From contig RHAS01000018.1 of NCBI GenBank assembly GCA_010028615.1, positions 1 through 10,500 of the forward strand: DNA of 10,500 nucleotides. Reading direction: 5' to 3'. A program made the translations under genes and the position numbers. The notes under the pieces are model-generated. The model did no database searches, was not told the origin of the DNA, and saw only the letters and a program-made list of their open reading frames with translations. This document shows positions 1 to 7,132 of the stretch, piece by piece (position 1 is the stretch's first letter; each line of letters begins with the position of its first letter). This stretch comes from Actinomycetota bacterium. Its GTDB lineage: Bacteria; Actinomycetota; Actinomycetes; Actinomycetales; Microbacteriaceae.

Positions 1-522
1 AATTTCAATGAGCTTTAGGGCAACTTCTGGAAGTAAGTATTCTTTGCCGACTTGAAAATTCAGAGCTGGGTATTTATCTAGACCAAGAATTACTGGCTGA
101 AGAGCTGCCCTGATTGAGGAAACTACAAAAAAAGGCTGCTTAGTTTGTTTTAGTTCAGCTAGCCTGTGCAGGGTTGCTAAGCGCTTACCTACGGTTTCAG
201 GAGATGGGCTTAGTCGCTCGTGCGGCAGTGTCTCCCAGGAGACAAATTCGAGAACTTCCATTTCTGGAGCAACCAGAGCCAAAAAATCCGATAACTCCTG
301 TGCTTCTTTTCCACTACTGACCACAACCAAATACTGGTTATTTAGCTTTTCCTGGCTGCGCATTTCCTTGATTGCAGCCAGCACCCAGTTCTGCGAACCG
401 GATGGAGCGACTATTTCAAGTTTTTTACTTGTAAGTTGCCTTTTTAGCTCTGCAAAACCATCGGATTCCCCCAAACGTGCAGCAAGGCGCGAGCACCCCT
501 CAGATCCGTCGTGCACGTTCAT
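1..522 (-). CDS. mfd: Transcription-repair coupling factor Mfd, N-terminal part (runs off window)
   Basis: Mfd is an ATP-dependent DNA translocase that removes RNA polymerase stalled at lesions and recruits UvrA. The first 174 codons are present and the rest lies beyond base 1. The diagnostic stretch is SWETLPHERLSPSPETVGKR at residues 95-114, which matches the WETLP-hE-lSP...T---RL signature of the UvrB-like domain 1. The helicase motifs and RNA-polymerase-interacting domain are outside the window. I place the start at the ATG at 522 because an in-frame TAG lies four codons upstream, and the only other nearby start is the GTG at 516. No convincing ribosome binding site precedes either. The start lies inside the 3' end of pth (23-bp overlap), so translation is probably coupled to pth. 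The leader before the conserved region is short and does not resemble the usual mfd N-terminus, so the exact start is the least certain part. Confidence 0.92.
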   Translation of the reverse strand, partial: MNVHDGSEGCSRLAARLGESDGFAELKRQLTSKKLEIVAPSGSQNWVLAAIKEMRSQEKLNNQYLVVVSSGKEAQELSDFLALVAPEMEVLEFVSWETLPHERLSPSPETVGKRLATLHRLAELKQTKQPFFVVSSIRAALQPVILGLDKYPALNFQVGKEYLLPEVALKLIEI

Positions 523-1111
523 GTGATAAGTCTAAAGCGGAACTATCTGCTGTGGTACTTAGTGCAGAAAGTAGTCCATCACTGGCAATACTCTGCACCA
601 TATCTGCTGCCAGTTCTAATAAGACAGGTAATTCTTTTCTTTCGGTAGTAGAAAAGTTCTTCAAAACAAAATCTGCTGGATCTTGGCTACCCGGTGGTCT
701 GCCAATACCAAAGCGTAATCTGATGTATTCAGTTCCTACGGCAGAACTAATGCTTCTGAGCCCATTGTGACCTGCGTGCCCGCCGGAGAACTTTATTTTT
801 AGTTGACCAAAATCAATATCTAATTCATCGTGAATGACTATCAGATTTTCTGGTTGTAGATCATAAAACTTCATTAGCGCCGCAGTTGGAGCTCCAGAAT
901 TATTCATAAAGCCGTTTGATTTAGCAAGAATCAATTTTGATCCGGCTATTTTGCCTTCGGCTACCTGCGCTCCTGCTTTATGCGATTTGAACTTTGATGA
1001 AATGCGCGAAGCGAGCACCTCTAGGACCATTTGCCCGACATTGTGCCGATTGTGAGAGTAGTCGGGCCCAGGATTACCGAGCCCGACTACTAAGAAAGTA
1101 TTACTGTTCAA
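500..1111 (-). CDS. pth: Peptidyl-tRNA hydrolase
   Basis: Pth cleaves peptidyl-tRNA released from stalled ribosomes and recycles the tRNA in the cytoplasm. The 203-residue product has all family landmarks: VVGLGNPGPDY (8-18) with the tRNA-binding Asn13, catalytic His23 in HNRHNVG, FMNNSG (69-73) with Asn70, HDELD (94-98) with Asp95, GGHAGHNGL (110-118) with Asn116, and RFGIGRPPG (133-141). The start is TTG at 1111. It is nearly forced: the TAA stop of rplY lies immediately upstream in the same frame, and the next Met (28) is past the catalytic His. The rplY stop codon and the pth start codon are directly adjacent, so reinitiation after rplY is likely. The last ~20 residues (after SDGL) diverge from the usual short C-terminus and extend it; this tail overlaps the mfd start. 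rplY-pth-mfd is a familiar actinobacterial order. Confidence 0.98.
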   Translation of the reverse strand: MNSNTFLVVGLGNPGPDYSHNRHNVGQMVLEVLASRISSKFKSHKAGAQVAEGKIAGSKLILAKSNGFMNNSGAPTAALMKFYDLQPENLIVIHDELDIDFGQLKIKFSGGHAGHNGLRSISSAVGTEYIRLRFGIGRPPGSQDPADFVLKNFSTTERKELPVLLELAADMVQSIASDGLLSALSTTADSSALDLSHERARRI

Positions 1112-1711
1112 TTACTCAGCTTTGGCAGCCTCAGCTGGTGCAGCTGGAGCAGCCTCGGCCTCTTCGCTTGCACCGGCTCCGGTACCAACTACAGAAGCTA
1201 CTAGCTCGTGAGAATCAAGATCCAGCTTCACGCCAGCTGGAAGCTTGATGTCTCCCGCAGTTACGTGGAAGCCAAGACCTTCTTTGTTGAAGACAACCTC
1301 TAGATACTCAGGGATTGCAGTTGCATCGGCTTCAATCTTTAGCGTCTTGTGCTCTAGATCGATCACGGTACCTGACTGTGATTCACCAACTACGTGAACT
1401 GGAACCTCAACGTGAACTCGCTCACCCTTGACGATTTCGACTAGGTCGATGTGCTCAATTACCTGAGTGACAACATCCTTTGAGGCTGACTTGACCAGAA
1501 CGGTTTCAGTCTTACCATTTAGGGTTAGCTCGATGATGGCGTTCTTGTATCGAAGCACAAGAGCAACCTCGTGAGCTGGCAGGGTGATGTGGCGTGGCTC
1601 TGAGCCGTGACCGTAGATAACAGCAGGAGTTCTTCCAGCTGCACGGGCCTTACGAGCTGCACCTTTACCGAAGCTGGTGCGCATCTCGCCGACAAGTTTA
1701 TTTACTGACAT
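1112..1711 (-). CDS. rplY: Large ribosomal subunit protein bL25, CTC type
   Basis: Binds 5S rRNA in the large ribosomal subunit. The 199-residue product is the long CTC/TL5 form rather than the ~95-residue E. coli L25. Residues ~5-91 are the L25 5S-binding domain, with RKARAAGRTPAVIYGHG at 20-36 typical of the family. Residues ~92-178 are the beta-rich TL5 C-terminal domain (HVEVPVHVVGE, then AGDIKLPAGVKLD). The last ~22 residues are an Ala/Glu-rich low-complexity tail, common in actinobacteria. The ATG at 1711 is preceded by AAGGA (1719-1723) at 7-nt spacing, a good ribosome binding site. It has a 104-bp leader, the longest gap between protein genes here, so it may have its own promoter. It is followed immediately by pth with no spacer. 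The CTC form is linked to general stress in Bacillus; nothing here tests that. Confidence 0.97.
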   Translation of the reverse strand: MSVNKLVGEMRTSFGKGAARKARAAGRTPAVIYGHGSEPRHITLPAHEVALVLRYKNAIIELTLNGKTETVLVKSASKDVVTQVIEHIDLVEIVKGERVHVEVPVHVVGESQSGTVIDLEHKTLKIEADATAIPEYLEVVFNKEGLGFHVTAGDIKLPAGVKLDLDSHELVASVVGTGAGASEEAEAAPAAPAEAAKAE

Positions 1712-1815
1712 TTTTCTATCCTTTTATATTCGTTCAACTCAAGCTCGTCGCGAGGAACTAAAACTACCCCGTCGATTACGGTTTTCTAACCCTCGCCGTT
1801 GTTACTAAGGCAAGT
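1712..1815 (-). promoter_or_regulatory. Leader of rplY, possible weak promoter
   Basis: This 104-bp gap separates the permease stop from rplY and is the only sizeable spacer between protein genes in the window. Two weak sigma70-like arrangements can be read on the minus strand: TTGCCT (1813-1808) with TTAGAA 18 nt later (1789-1784), and a lone TATAAA (1728-1723) that overlaps the ribosome binding site. A short GGTT-AGAA-AACC inverted repeat (1780s-1790s) has no T-tract, so it is not a terminator. A promoter is inferred mainly from the gap, not from a strong match. Confidence 0.3.
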
Positions 1816-3042
1816 CTAGTTGCGACTAACCAGCTTCTGCAAGGCGAATCTGGCTATTACCGCTACAAACAAAATGCCAAGGCTAATTGACACTGCGGGC
1901 CCCGGCACATTTATCAGCAATAGAAGGCACAGCATCAAACCAAATATGGCAACAACAATGGGCTGTTTACGCTCAAAGCTGGAAAAGCCAATTATCCAGG
2001 CGGTGTATTGGTTGGTTTCAATTAGCACAATGGCACCGACAGCGATAAGTATTTCAGCTAGCCAAGGTGCACCAAAACGATTGCGTTTTTCAAAAACTTT
2101 AGGTAGTTCACGATCCTCGGCCATAGTTGCCGCTGTTCTAGAAACGCCTGCTAGCAGCGCCAAAATAGATCCCAGGCTGGCAGCTAGAACTACCGCATCA
2201 ATCACAACCGGGTTAAACCATGGTGCGCTTCGGTACAGAACTGCCTCAAAGGTAGCTAGGGGCATGGGTTCGTTTTCAGAGCCGATCACTCCAGATACGA
2301 CTATGGCTAATAGGAAGTAGAGCAAAATTACTATTCCAAGTGAAATAACAATCGCCCGCGGGATGTTCTTTTTGGGGTCTTTCACTTCATCACCTAAGGT
2401 GGCAACGCGTGCGTAACCGGCAAAGGCGAAAAAGATTATCGCTGCTGCCGCTAGTGTTCCATGGTTAAGGTTTGGTTGAAGCTGAAAATTAGTTATTACC
2501 TGACTATCAAAGCCGTTATTTAATCCAACAACTACAGAAAAGATAAGAAAACTCAGTGTTACAGTTGCCAAAATCGCAGCGACAAGTGCCGTCCGATTTA
2601 TGCCCAGCAGATTCAATGAAGTCATTAGCAACACTGCCAAAGATGCAACGTGAAGTTCATTCAAAAGAGTTGGCGGAACTGGGTTTAGCACCGTTCCCTG
2701 CGGCACAACATAGAGCTGAATGATTAGCGCGATTGCTGCAATCGATGCGATCTTGCCAAAAACAAAGGAAAAGCCAGCGACAAAACTAACGCTCTTTGGT
2801 AGATACACCCTGGAGTATGCATAAACACCTCCAGCCCTAGAGATACCGCTAGCTAATTGATAAACCGAAGCGGCATTTAGTGAGGCCACCAGAGCGGCTA
2901 GTAGCAGTGCAAAAAAGAATGAGCCTTTAGCAGATTGGTAGGCAGCACTCCAAACAAAGAAAACACCGGCACCTAGCATCGAGGCAACCCCAATGGCGAT
3001 AGCTCCTAGAAGAGATAGCTGCTGCTTTTTAGACGTGGCCAT
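1816..3042 (-). CDS. APC-superfamily amino acid permease, apparently lacking most of TM10
   Basis: Integral membrane amino acid/polyamine transporter of the APC fold; the substrate cannot be read from sequence. Family landmarks are the TM1 unwound segment ASMLGAGVF (20-28), the TM6 and following loop FAFAGYARVATLGDE (205-219) then VKDPKKNIPRAI, and the TM8-9 loop SRTAATMAEDRELPKVF (from ~301). Eleven hydrophobic helices are clear. The family's twelve-helix order is kept until IIGFSSF (350-356), where relatives continue with the rest of TM10. Here a charged ERKQP follows at once, then TM11 and TM12, so roughly 14-18 residues seem to be missing in frame. I choose ATG at 3042 (408 aa) over TTG at 3045; both lie within the 3' end of prs (14-bp overlap for the ATG), and no strong ribosome binding site is visible. 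It is an unrelated function sandwiched between prs and rplY. With TM10 broken the protein may be non-functional or misoriented. Confidence 0.88.
   Translation of the reverse strand: MATSKKQQLSLLGAIAIGVASMLGAGVFFVWSAAYQSAKGSFFFALLLAALVASLNAASVYQLASGISRAGGVYAYSRVYLPKSVSFVAGFSFVFGKIASIAAIALIIQLYVVPQGTVLNPVPPTLLNELHVASLAVLLMTSLNLLGINRTALVAAILATVTLSFLIFSVVVGLNNGFDSQVITNFQLQPNLNHGTLAAAAIIFFAFAGYARVATLGDEVKDPKKNIPRAIVISLGIVILLYFLLAIVVSGVIGSENEPMPLATFEAVLYRSAPWFNPVVIDAVVLAASLGSILALLAGVSRTAATMAEDRELPKVFEKRNRFGAPWLAEILIAVGAIVLIETNQYTAWIIGFSSFERKQPIVVAIFGLMLCLLLLINVPGPAVSISLGILFVAVIARFALQKLVSRN
1972..1977 (-). other. Probable in-frame deletion point in the APC permease (TM10)
   Basis: The Phe codon (1977-1975) ends IIGFSSF, the first half of TM10. 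The Glu codon (1974-1972) begins the charged linker ERKQP that normally comes after TM10. Adjacent placement implies roughly 14-18 codons are absent with the frame kept. The exact extent depends on comparison with a close homologue. Confidence 0.55.
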
Positions 3043-4003
3043 CAAAGAGGATGGTCACGCTGTCATCGTTGAATACCGATGAGATTGCCCTTGCCACAAG
3101 TGGTGCAATCGATAGCACGGTTAGCTTTTCAAATTGCTTCTCGGCAGGAATTGGTAGCGTATTGGTGACAATCACGTTATCAACCTCAGGTCCAGAAAGT
3201 CTCTCCACTGCTGGATCGCTAAAGACCGCGTGAGTTGCAGCTACGATGATTCTTCCTGCACCGTTATCACGTAGGGCTTTAGCAGCTGCAACGATGGTTC
3301 CGGCGGTGTCAATCATGTCATCGACAAGAACACAGACTCGTCCTTCAACCTCACCAACCAACTCATTAACCTGCACTTGGTTTGGCTTGGTCGGGTCACG
3401 ACGCTTGTGAATAATCGCAAGTGGTGCGCCTAGCCGATCTGCCCAGATATCAGCAACTCTTACTCGACCTGAATCTGGCGAAACTACGGTTAGGTTATCC
3501 GCACCAAAGGTTTGCTTTACGTGATCGGCAAGAAGAGGTAATGCCCAGAGGTGATCTACCGGTCCATCAAAGAAACCTTGTATCTGTGGTGAATGCAAAT
3601 CAACTGACATCAAACGATCAGCACCTGCGGCTTTATAGAGATCTGCAATCAGTCTTGCCGAAATAGGTTCACGTCCCTTGTGCTTTTTATCTTGTCTGGC
3701 GTAAGGGAAGAAGGGTGAGACTACGGTAATTCTCTTTGCGCTAGCTCGCTTTAGTGCATCGATCATAATCAGCTGTTCCATGAGTTGATCATTTATCGGT
3801 GCGCAGTGCGATTGCAGCACAAAGGCATCTACTCCACGAACCGACTCATCGAAACGTACGAAGAGTTCACCGTTAGCGAAGCTATAGGAAGTTGTTGGCA
3901 CGAGCTCGGTACCAAGCAGGGTTGCTATTTCTTGAGCAAGTTCGGGGTGTGCCCTACCGCTAGCTAAAACCAATCGTTTCTGTCCCGATGTTTTTATCTG
4001 CAC
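3029..4003 (-). CDS. prs: Ribose-phosphate pyrophosphokinase (PRPP synthetase)
   Basis: Transfers pyrophosphate from ATP to ribose 5-phosphate to make PRPP for purine, pyrimidine, His, Trp and NAD synthesis in the cytoplasm. The 324-residue product is full length. Visible are YARQDKKHKGREPISA (101-116), the metal/ATP-site DLHSPQIQGFFD (135-146) with His137, PDSGRVRVADIWADRL (176-191), the catalytic flexible loop KRRD (200-203), and the ribose-phosphate loop VLVDDMIDTAGTI (225-237). The start is GTG at 4003, giving the usual N-terminus that leads into GQKRLVLASGRAHPELA; AAAGGA lies about 10 nt upstream. The gap from the glmU stop is 14 bp, so glmU and prs are almost certainly co-transcribed, as in many bacteria. 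The downstream permease begins inside its last codons. Confidence 0.98.
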   Translation of the reverse strand: MQIKTSGQKRLVLASGRAHPELAQEIATLLGTELVPTTSYSFANGELFVRFDESVRGVDAFVLQSHCAPINDQLMEQLIMIDALKRASAKRITVVSPFFPYARQDKKHKGREPISARLIADLYKAAGADRLMSVDLHSPQIQGFFDGPVDHLWALPLLADHVKQTFGADNLTVVSPDSGRVRVADIWADRLGAPLAIIHKRRDPTKPNQVQVNELVGEVEGRVCVLVDDMIDTAGTIVAAAKALRDNGAGRIIVAATHAVFSDPAVERLSGPEVDNVIVTNTLPIPAEKQFEKLTVLSIAPLVARAISSVFNDDSVTILFDGHV

Positions 4004-4017
4004 TTGCCCGATTTCCT

Positions 4018-5442
4018 TTACTCTTTGGCTTTCTTGGCGGCCTCAGCTGAACTGGTTTCTGCACGTTTAGCAAGCACCCAATTGGCAATACTACGCTGTG
4101 GGGCAACGTTCATGGCTAGATCTCCTGGTGCAACATCCTTACGAACCACCGTACCAGCGGCAGTGTATGCGCCATCGGCTATCTCGACAGGTGCAACGAA
4201 TACGTTATGCGAACCGGTTCGGACGTAAGAACCAATAGTGGTGTGATGCTTTTCCACCCCATCGTAATTGGCGAAGATTGTGCCCGCCCCGATATTGCTG
4301 TGCTCGCCGATAGTGGCATCGCCGACATAGCTTAGGTGTGGGATTTTTGAACCAGCACCAATCTTGGCATTTTTGGTCTCCACGAAAGTGCCGATCTTGC
4401 CGGCAGCACCAAGATGAGTCCCTGGCCTGATGTAGCTAAATGGTCCTACGGTTGCATCGGCCTCAATAACCGCTCCGTTGATTTCGGATTTTCTAATCGT
4501 GACATTCTCACCAATTTCCGAATCATGAATGGAGACCTCTGGGCCAATCACGCTACCGCCGCCAATTTTGGTGATGCCCTTGAGATAGGTGCCAGGAAGC
4601 AGGGTCACGTCTTCGCCAAGAACGGCGGTGATGTCGATAAATGTAGTATCTGGGTCCATGATGGAAACCCCAGCTAACATCCAGCCTTGGCAGATCCTTC
4701 TGTTTAGCTCGCTCGCAACCTGCTGCAGTTGCACACGAGTATTTATTCCAGCGACCAGCCAGTTATCTCTAACAGCTAGCGCTTGAACTTTACTTCCGGC
4801 CTTTGCAATTTCGGTAACCGCATCAGTTAGGTATTTCTCGCCGGCAGCATTCTGGGCTGCAATTTTGCTAAGTGCATCTTTGATTAGCTCATAATCAAAT
4901 ACATAAACTCCGGCGTTGACTTCTTTGATTTCTAGTTCTTCTTCGGTGGCATCGCGGTGCTCAACAATTGAACTAAATGCTCCAGAGTCAGTTCTAATAA
5001 TTCGTCCATAGCCGTTAGGGTCTTCAAACATTGCGGTTAGTAATGTTGCACCTGCACCACTGGCCAGGTGAACTTCAAGCATCGATTCGATGGTTTGAAC
5101 ATCTAGTAGCGGAACGTCAGCGCTGGTGACCACTACAGCTCCGTTGAAACCATCTGGCAAAACATTCAGCGCGCATTCCAATGCTCGGCCAGTACCGGGA
5201 ATTTCATCTTGGTGGGCGATGTGAACCTGAGGATAAAAGGTGTGAATGTACGTCTGGAGCGCATCTTTTTGATGGCGAATCACAGGAATCACGTATTTTG
5301 CCCCAAGCGAGGTGGCAGTTGCTAGAGAGTGTCCTAGTAGCGGAAGGCCAGCAATTTCATGCATAACCTTTGGAGTCGCGGAGCGCATCCTTACGCCCTC
5401 ACCGGCGGCTAAAACCACTACGGCCAAGTGATCTTCGCTCAT
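4018..5442 (-). CDS. glmU: Bifunctional UDP-GlcNAc pyrophosphorylase / glucosamine-1-phosphate acetyltransferase
   Basis: Makes UDP-GlcNAc for peptidoglycan: the C-terminal domain acetylates glucosamine-1-phosphate and the N-terminal domain transfers UMP to it. The 474 residues hold both. The pyrophosphorylase domain (1-~240) has LAAGEGVRMR (11-20), Lys25, GTGRALE (83-89), SADVPLLD (107-114) with metal ligand Asp109, EVNAGVY (174-180) and GINTRVQL (232-239) with Asn234. The left-handed beta-helix domain (~260-450) has hexapeptide repeats, YIRPGTHL (337-344) and the catalytic His369 in PHLSYVGD. The tail is Ala/Lys/Glu-rich. The ATG at 5442 has a strong GGAGG (5447-5451) but only 4 nt of spacing. 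It lies 26 bp downstream of tRNA-Gln with no terminator between, and 14 bp upstream of prs. Confidence 0.98.
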   Translation of the reverse strand: MSEDHLAVVVLAAGEGVRMRSATPKVMHEIAGLPLLGHSLATATSLGAKYVIPVIRHQKDALQTYIHTFYPQVHIAHQDEIPGTGRALECALNVLPDGFNGAVVVTSADVPLLDVQTIESMLEVHLASGAGATLLTAMFEDPNGYGRIIRTDSGAFSSIVEHRDATEEELEIKEVNAGVYVFDYELIKDALSKIAAQNAAGEKYLTDAVTEIAKAGSKVQALAVRDNWLVAGINTRVQLQQVASELNRRICQGWMLAGVSIMDPDTTFIDITAVLGEDVTLLPGTYLKGITKIGGGSVIGPEVSIHDSEIGENVTIRKSEINGAVIEADATVGPFSYIRPGTHLGAAGKIGTFVETKNAKIGAGSKIPHLSYVGDATIGEHSNIGAGTIFANYDGVEKHHTTIGSYVRTGSHNVFVAPVEIADGAYTAAGTVVRKDVAPGDLAMNVAPQRSIANWVLAKRAETSSAEAAKKAKE

Positions 5443-5446
5443 TTAA

Positions 5447-5451
5447 CCTCC
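5447..5451 (-). promoter_or_regulatory. glmU: Ribosome binding site of glmU
   Basis: GGAGG on the minus strand, 4 nt before the ATG at 5442. It is the strongest Shine-Dalgarno match in the window and fixes the glmU start, fitting a gene that follows a tRNA rather than an overlapping coding sequence. Confidence 0.8.
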
Positions 5452-5468
5452 AGGTTATTTGTCTTGCG

Positions 5469-5540
5469 CTGCTCCCCCAGGATTCGAACCTGGACCGAAC
5501 ACCTCCAAAGGGTGCCGTGCTGCCGTTACACTAGGGAGCA
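5469..5540 (-). tRNA. tRNA-Gln (anticodon UUG)
   Basis: A 72-nt cloverleaf read on the minus strand. The acceptor stem is TGCTCCC/GGGAGCA (7 perfect pairs) with discriminator G. The D stem is GTGT/GCAC with a 7-nt loop containing GG. The anticodon stem GCACC/GGTGT encloses the loop CTTTGGA, giving anticodon TTG preceded by T33 and followed by G37. The variable loop is 5 nt (TCGGT) and the T arm is CCAGG-TTCGAAT-CCTGG. CCA is not encoded. It sits 26 bp upstream of glmU and 39 bp downstream of ispE, with no terminator on its 3' side, so it may be processed from a transcript that continues into glmU. A tRNA-Gln beside glmU is, as I recall, common in actinobacteria. Confidence 0.97.
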
Positions 5541-5579
5541 ATTTGCTACTTGCTTGGCACACTAATTCTGCCAGATGTT
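5541..5579 (-). other. Spacer upstream of tRNA-Gln
   Basis: The 39 bases between the ispE stop and the tRNA 5' end are where a tRNA promoter would be expected. I see no convincing -35/-10 pair and no terminator hairpin with a T-tract. The tRNA may be read from the upstream operon and released by RNase P, or the promoter may lie within the ispE 3' end. Confidence 0.3.
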
Positions 5580-6488
5580 TCAGCTTTCCAGCCTTGTTCC
5601 AAGGTAACTAGGTAGCGCTGGTATGCCGATCAGGCCCAGTTCTGCGAGGGTTTCGGCTGCCTTTTTGGCAAGGTCTGCATCATCAAATAGTCCAATTACC
5701 GTTGGCCCACTTCCAGTCACCATTGCCTTGAGTGCACCAGAGAGCTTTAGCACATCGATGGTATTGCTGATGCTCGGAAGCAAGGTTATTGCCGCTGGTT
5801 CTAAGTCGTTCCCCATCATGCTTGCTAGCTGTTGGATATCGGTTAGCGGTATGGCTAGGTCACTAAATGGACTGCTCTGACCGATTTCATCAAAGCGAGC
5901 AAAAACTTGCGGGGTGGATAGCCCCTCATGGCTAATAGCGATGACAAAGTGGCAAGCAAAGCCAAAAGGTTCTAATTGCCGCAGTTTCTCTCCGCGGTTG
6001 GTGCCGATGGCAAGCCCACCGAGCAAACTAAACGGGACATCGCTACCAAACTGCTTTGCCAACTCGATTAGCTCTTCGTTGGATAAAAGCTTTTTACCAT
6101 GCACCTGGTTTAGATAATGATTGCAGCCAACCAGCATGGCAGCGGCATCGGCTGAGCCACCAGCCATACCGCCGGCGACGGGTATCTTCTTATCGATCAA
6201 GATGTCAAAACCAGCTAACTTGACACCTTGCGCGCTGAACATTTTTTCAGCAACTAGATAAACCAGATTGTTTTGATCGGTTGGCACAGCGTTCACGTGT
6301 CTTGCCGGTAGCGTAGCTGAGCTAACCGAAATACCAACTGCTTGATTTTCAACTGTTGGGACTAACCTCAAGCGGTCCCTAAGATCTAGTTCTAGATAAA
6401 GCGAATTAACCGGGTGATAACCATCATTAGCTAATTCGGCGACTTGGAAAACAAGATTGATTTTTGCTGGAGCGGATACCGTAATCAT
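5580..6488 (-). CDS. ispE: 4-diphosphocytidyl-2-C-methyl-D-erythritol kinase
   Basis: GHMP-superfamily kinase that phosphorylates CDP-methylerythritol with ATP, the fourth step of the MEP isoprenoid pathway. The 302-residue product has APAKINL (6-12) with catalytic Lys9, the glycine-rich ATP loop PVAGGMAGGSADAAA (103-117; Met replaces the more usual Leu), FGSDVPF (147-153) with catalytic Asp150, and the third GHMP motif VTGSGPTVIGLF (257-268). I choose ATG at 6488 rather than the TTG at 6530. It gives the canonical short N-terminus MITVSAPAKINL, is preceded by a GCAGGT ribosome binding site, and forms a classic ATGA overlap with the stop of the preceding SRPBCC-like gene. The longer form would add 14 unconserved residues inside the upstream gene. 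Expression is probably translationally coupled to the upstream rsmA unit. Confidence 0.97.
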   Translation of the reverse strand: MITVSAPAKINLVFQVAELANDGYHPVNSLYLELDLRDRLRLVPTVENQAVGISVSSATLPARHVNAVPTDQNNLVYLVAEKMFSAQGVKLAGFDILIDKKIPVAGGMAGGSADAAAMLVGCNHYLNQVHGKKLLSNEELIELAKQFGSDVPFSLLGGLAIGTNRGEKLRQLEPFGFACHFVIAISHEGLSTPQVFARFDEIGQSSPFSDLAIPLTDIQQLASMMGNDLEPAAITLLPSISNTIDVLKLSGALKAMVTGSGPTVIGLFDDADLAKKAAETLAELGLIGIPALPSYLGTRLES

Positions 6489-7132
6489 CTTTTTACCTGC
6501 TCGGTGATCTGCAGAATCAATGCTTGCCAATACTTATTCGCCTCACGTCTTTTCGCAGCGTCATTTAGAAACTCATGCTCGATGAGAAGATTGCAGTTAG
6601 CACCTGCAGCTTCAAAAATCAGGGTTGCTCGGGTTTGGTTAGTAAAACCAATAATGATTTTTTCGTCCTGTTGCAGCTTTAGGAATCGATTGAAGTTATC
6701 GCCATAAAGAGATGAAGCAGTGAAGATGTTGTAACTAAGCGCTGCCGTGGTCGGTATCTCCGCGGTTATTCGAAGTAGAAGCTCGTCAGCAGCTGTTGAT
6801 TTTGATTGAGCCCGCCATTTCAAATACATCAGTGCAATTGAATTAGCCCACCACTTTTGCACTCGGTAATCATTCTGCAGAAAATTAGCTATTTGGGTCT
6901 GCTTAGCTTCTCTTAGATCGCTTGCAAAAATCAGTTCTAGCCAGGTTTCCCGCTGCTTACCGGTATTGGCCAAAAGCAGATCGGCTGCTGGATTATCGGT
7001 ATAGGGTCTATCTGGGATTAGCATCGCGCGCTTTCCCGATTTACGGGTCTGACGGTCTTTTATCTCTGTATCAACAGGTGCAACGGGTAAATCTTGGAAA
7101 ATATCTGTCAATTTCTTCTTGCGACCAATCAT
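6485..7132 (-). CDS. Uncharacterised protein, probable SRPBCC/AHSA1-like with helical N-terminus
   Basis: No gene name can be given. The 215-residue product has a basic, probably disordered N-terminus (1-~48). A helical segment follows, with TGKQRETWLELI (57-68) and an IANFLQ...WWANSIALMY block (81-103). This resembles the DUF4287-like helical domain found before SRPBCC folds in actinobacterial proteins. The remainder (~115-212) looks like a shortened SRPBCC (Bet v1-like) domain: strands KIIIGF (148-153) and LLIEHEFL (172-179), then a C-terminal helix with NKYWQALILQI, the usual place and pattern for that fold. SRPBCC domains bind hydrophobic ligands or act as chaperone cofactors; no ligand can be deduced. 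There is no signal peptide or membrane helix. The ATG at 7132 overlaps the rsmA stop (TAATG) and its TGA overlaps the ispE start (ATGA), so it is coupled on both sides. The family call is tentative; the gene call is firm. Confidence 0.8.
   Translation of the reverse strand: MIGRKKKLTDIFQDLPVAPVDTEIKDRQTRKSGKRAMLIPDRPYTDNPAADLLLANTGKQRETWLELIFASDLREAKQTQIANFLQNDYRVQKWWANSIALMYLKWRAQSKSTAADELLLRITAEIPTTAALSYNIFTASSLYGDNFNRFLKLQQDEKIIIGFTNQTRATLIFEAAGANCNLLIEHEFLNDAAKRREANKYWQALILQITEQVKR

Noticed and set aside
1741..1800. Intrinsic terminator downstream of the permease
   Set aside because: Only 4-bp inverted repeats (GGTT/AACC and CTCG/CGAG) are present and none is followed by a T-tract.
1820..2320. 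Open plus-strand frame of 166 codons opposite the permease
   Set aside because: It is the antisense of conserved membrane-protein codons, has no recognisable motif and no plausible ribosome binding context. The same holds for the other plus-strand frames, e.g. 994-1248 and 7673-8017.
6489..6530. Longer ispE beginning with TTG at 6530
   Set aside because: It adds 14 unconserved residues inside the upstream gene, while ATG 6488 gives the canonical N-terminus with an ATGA overlap.
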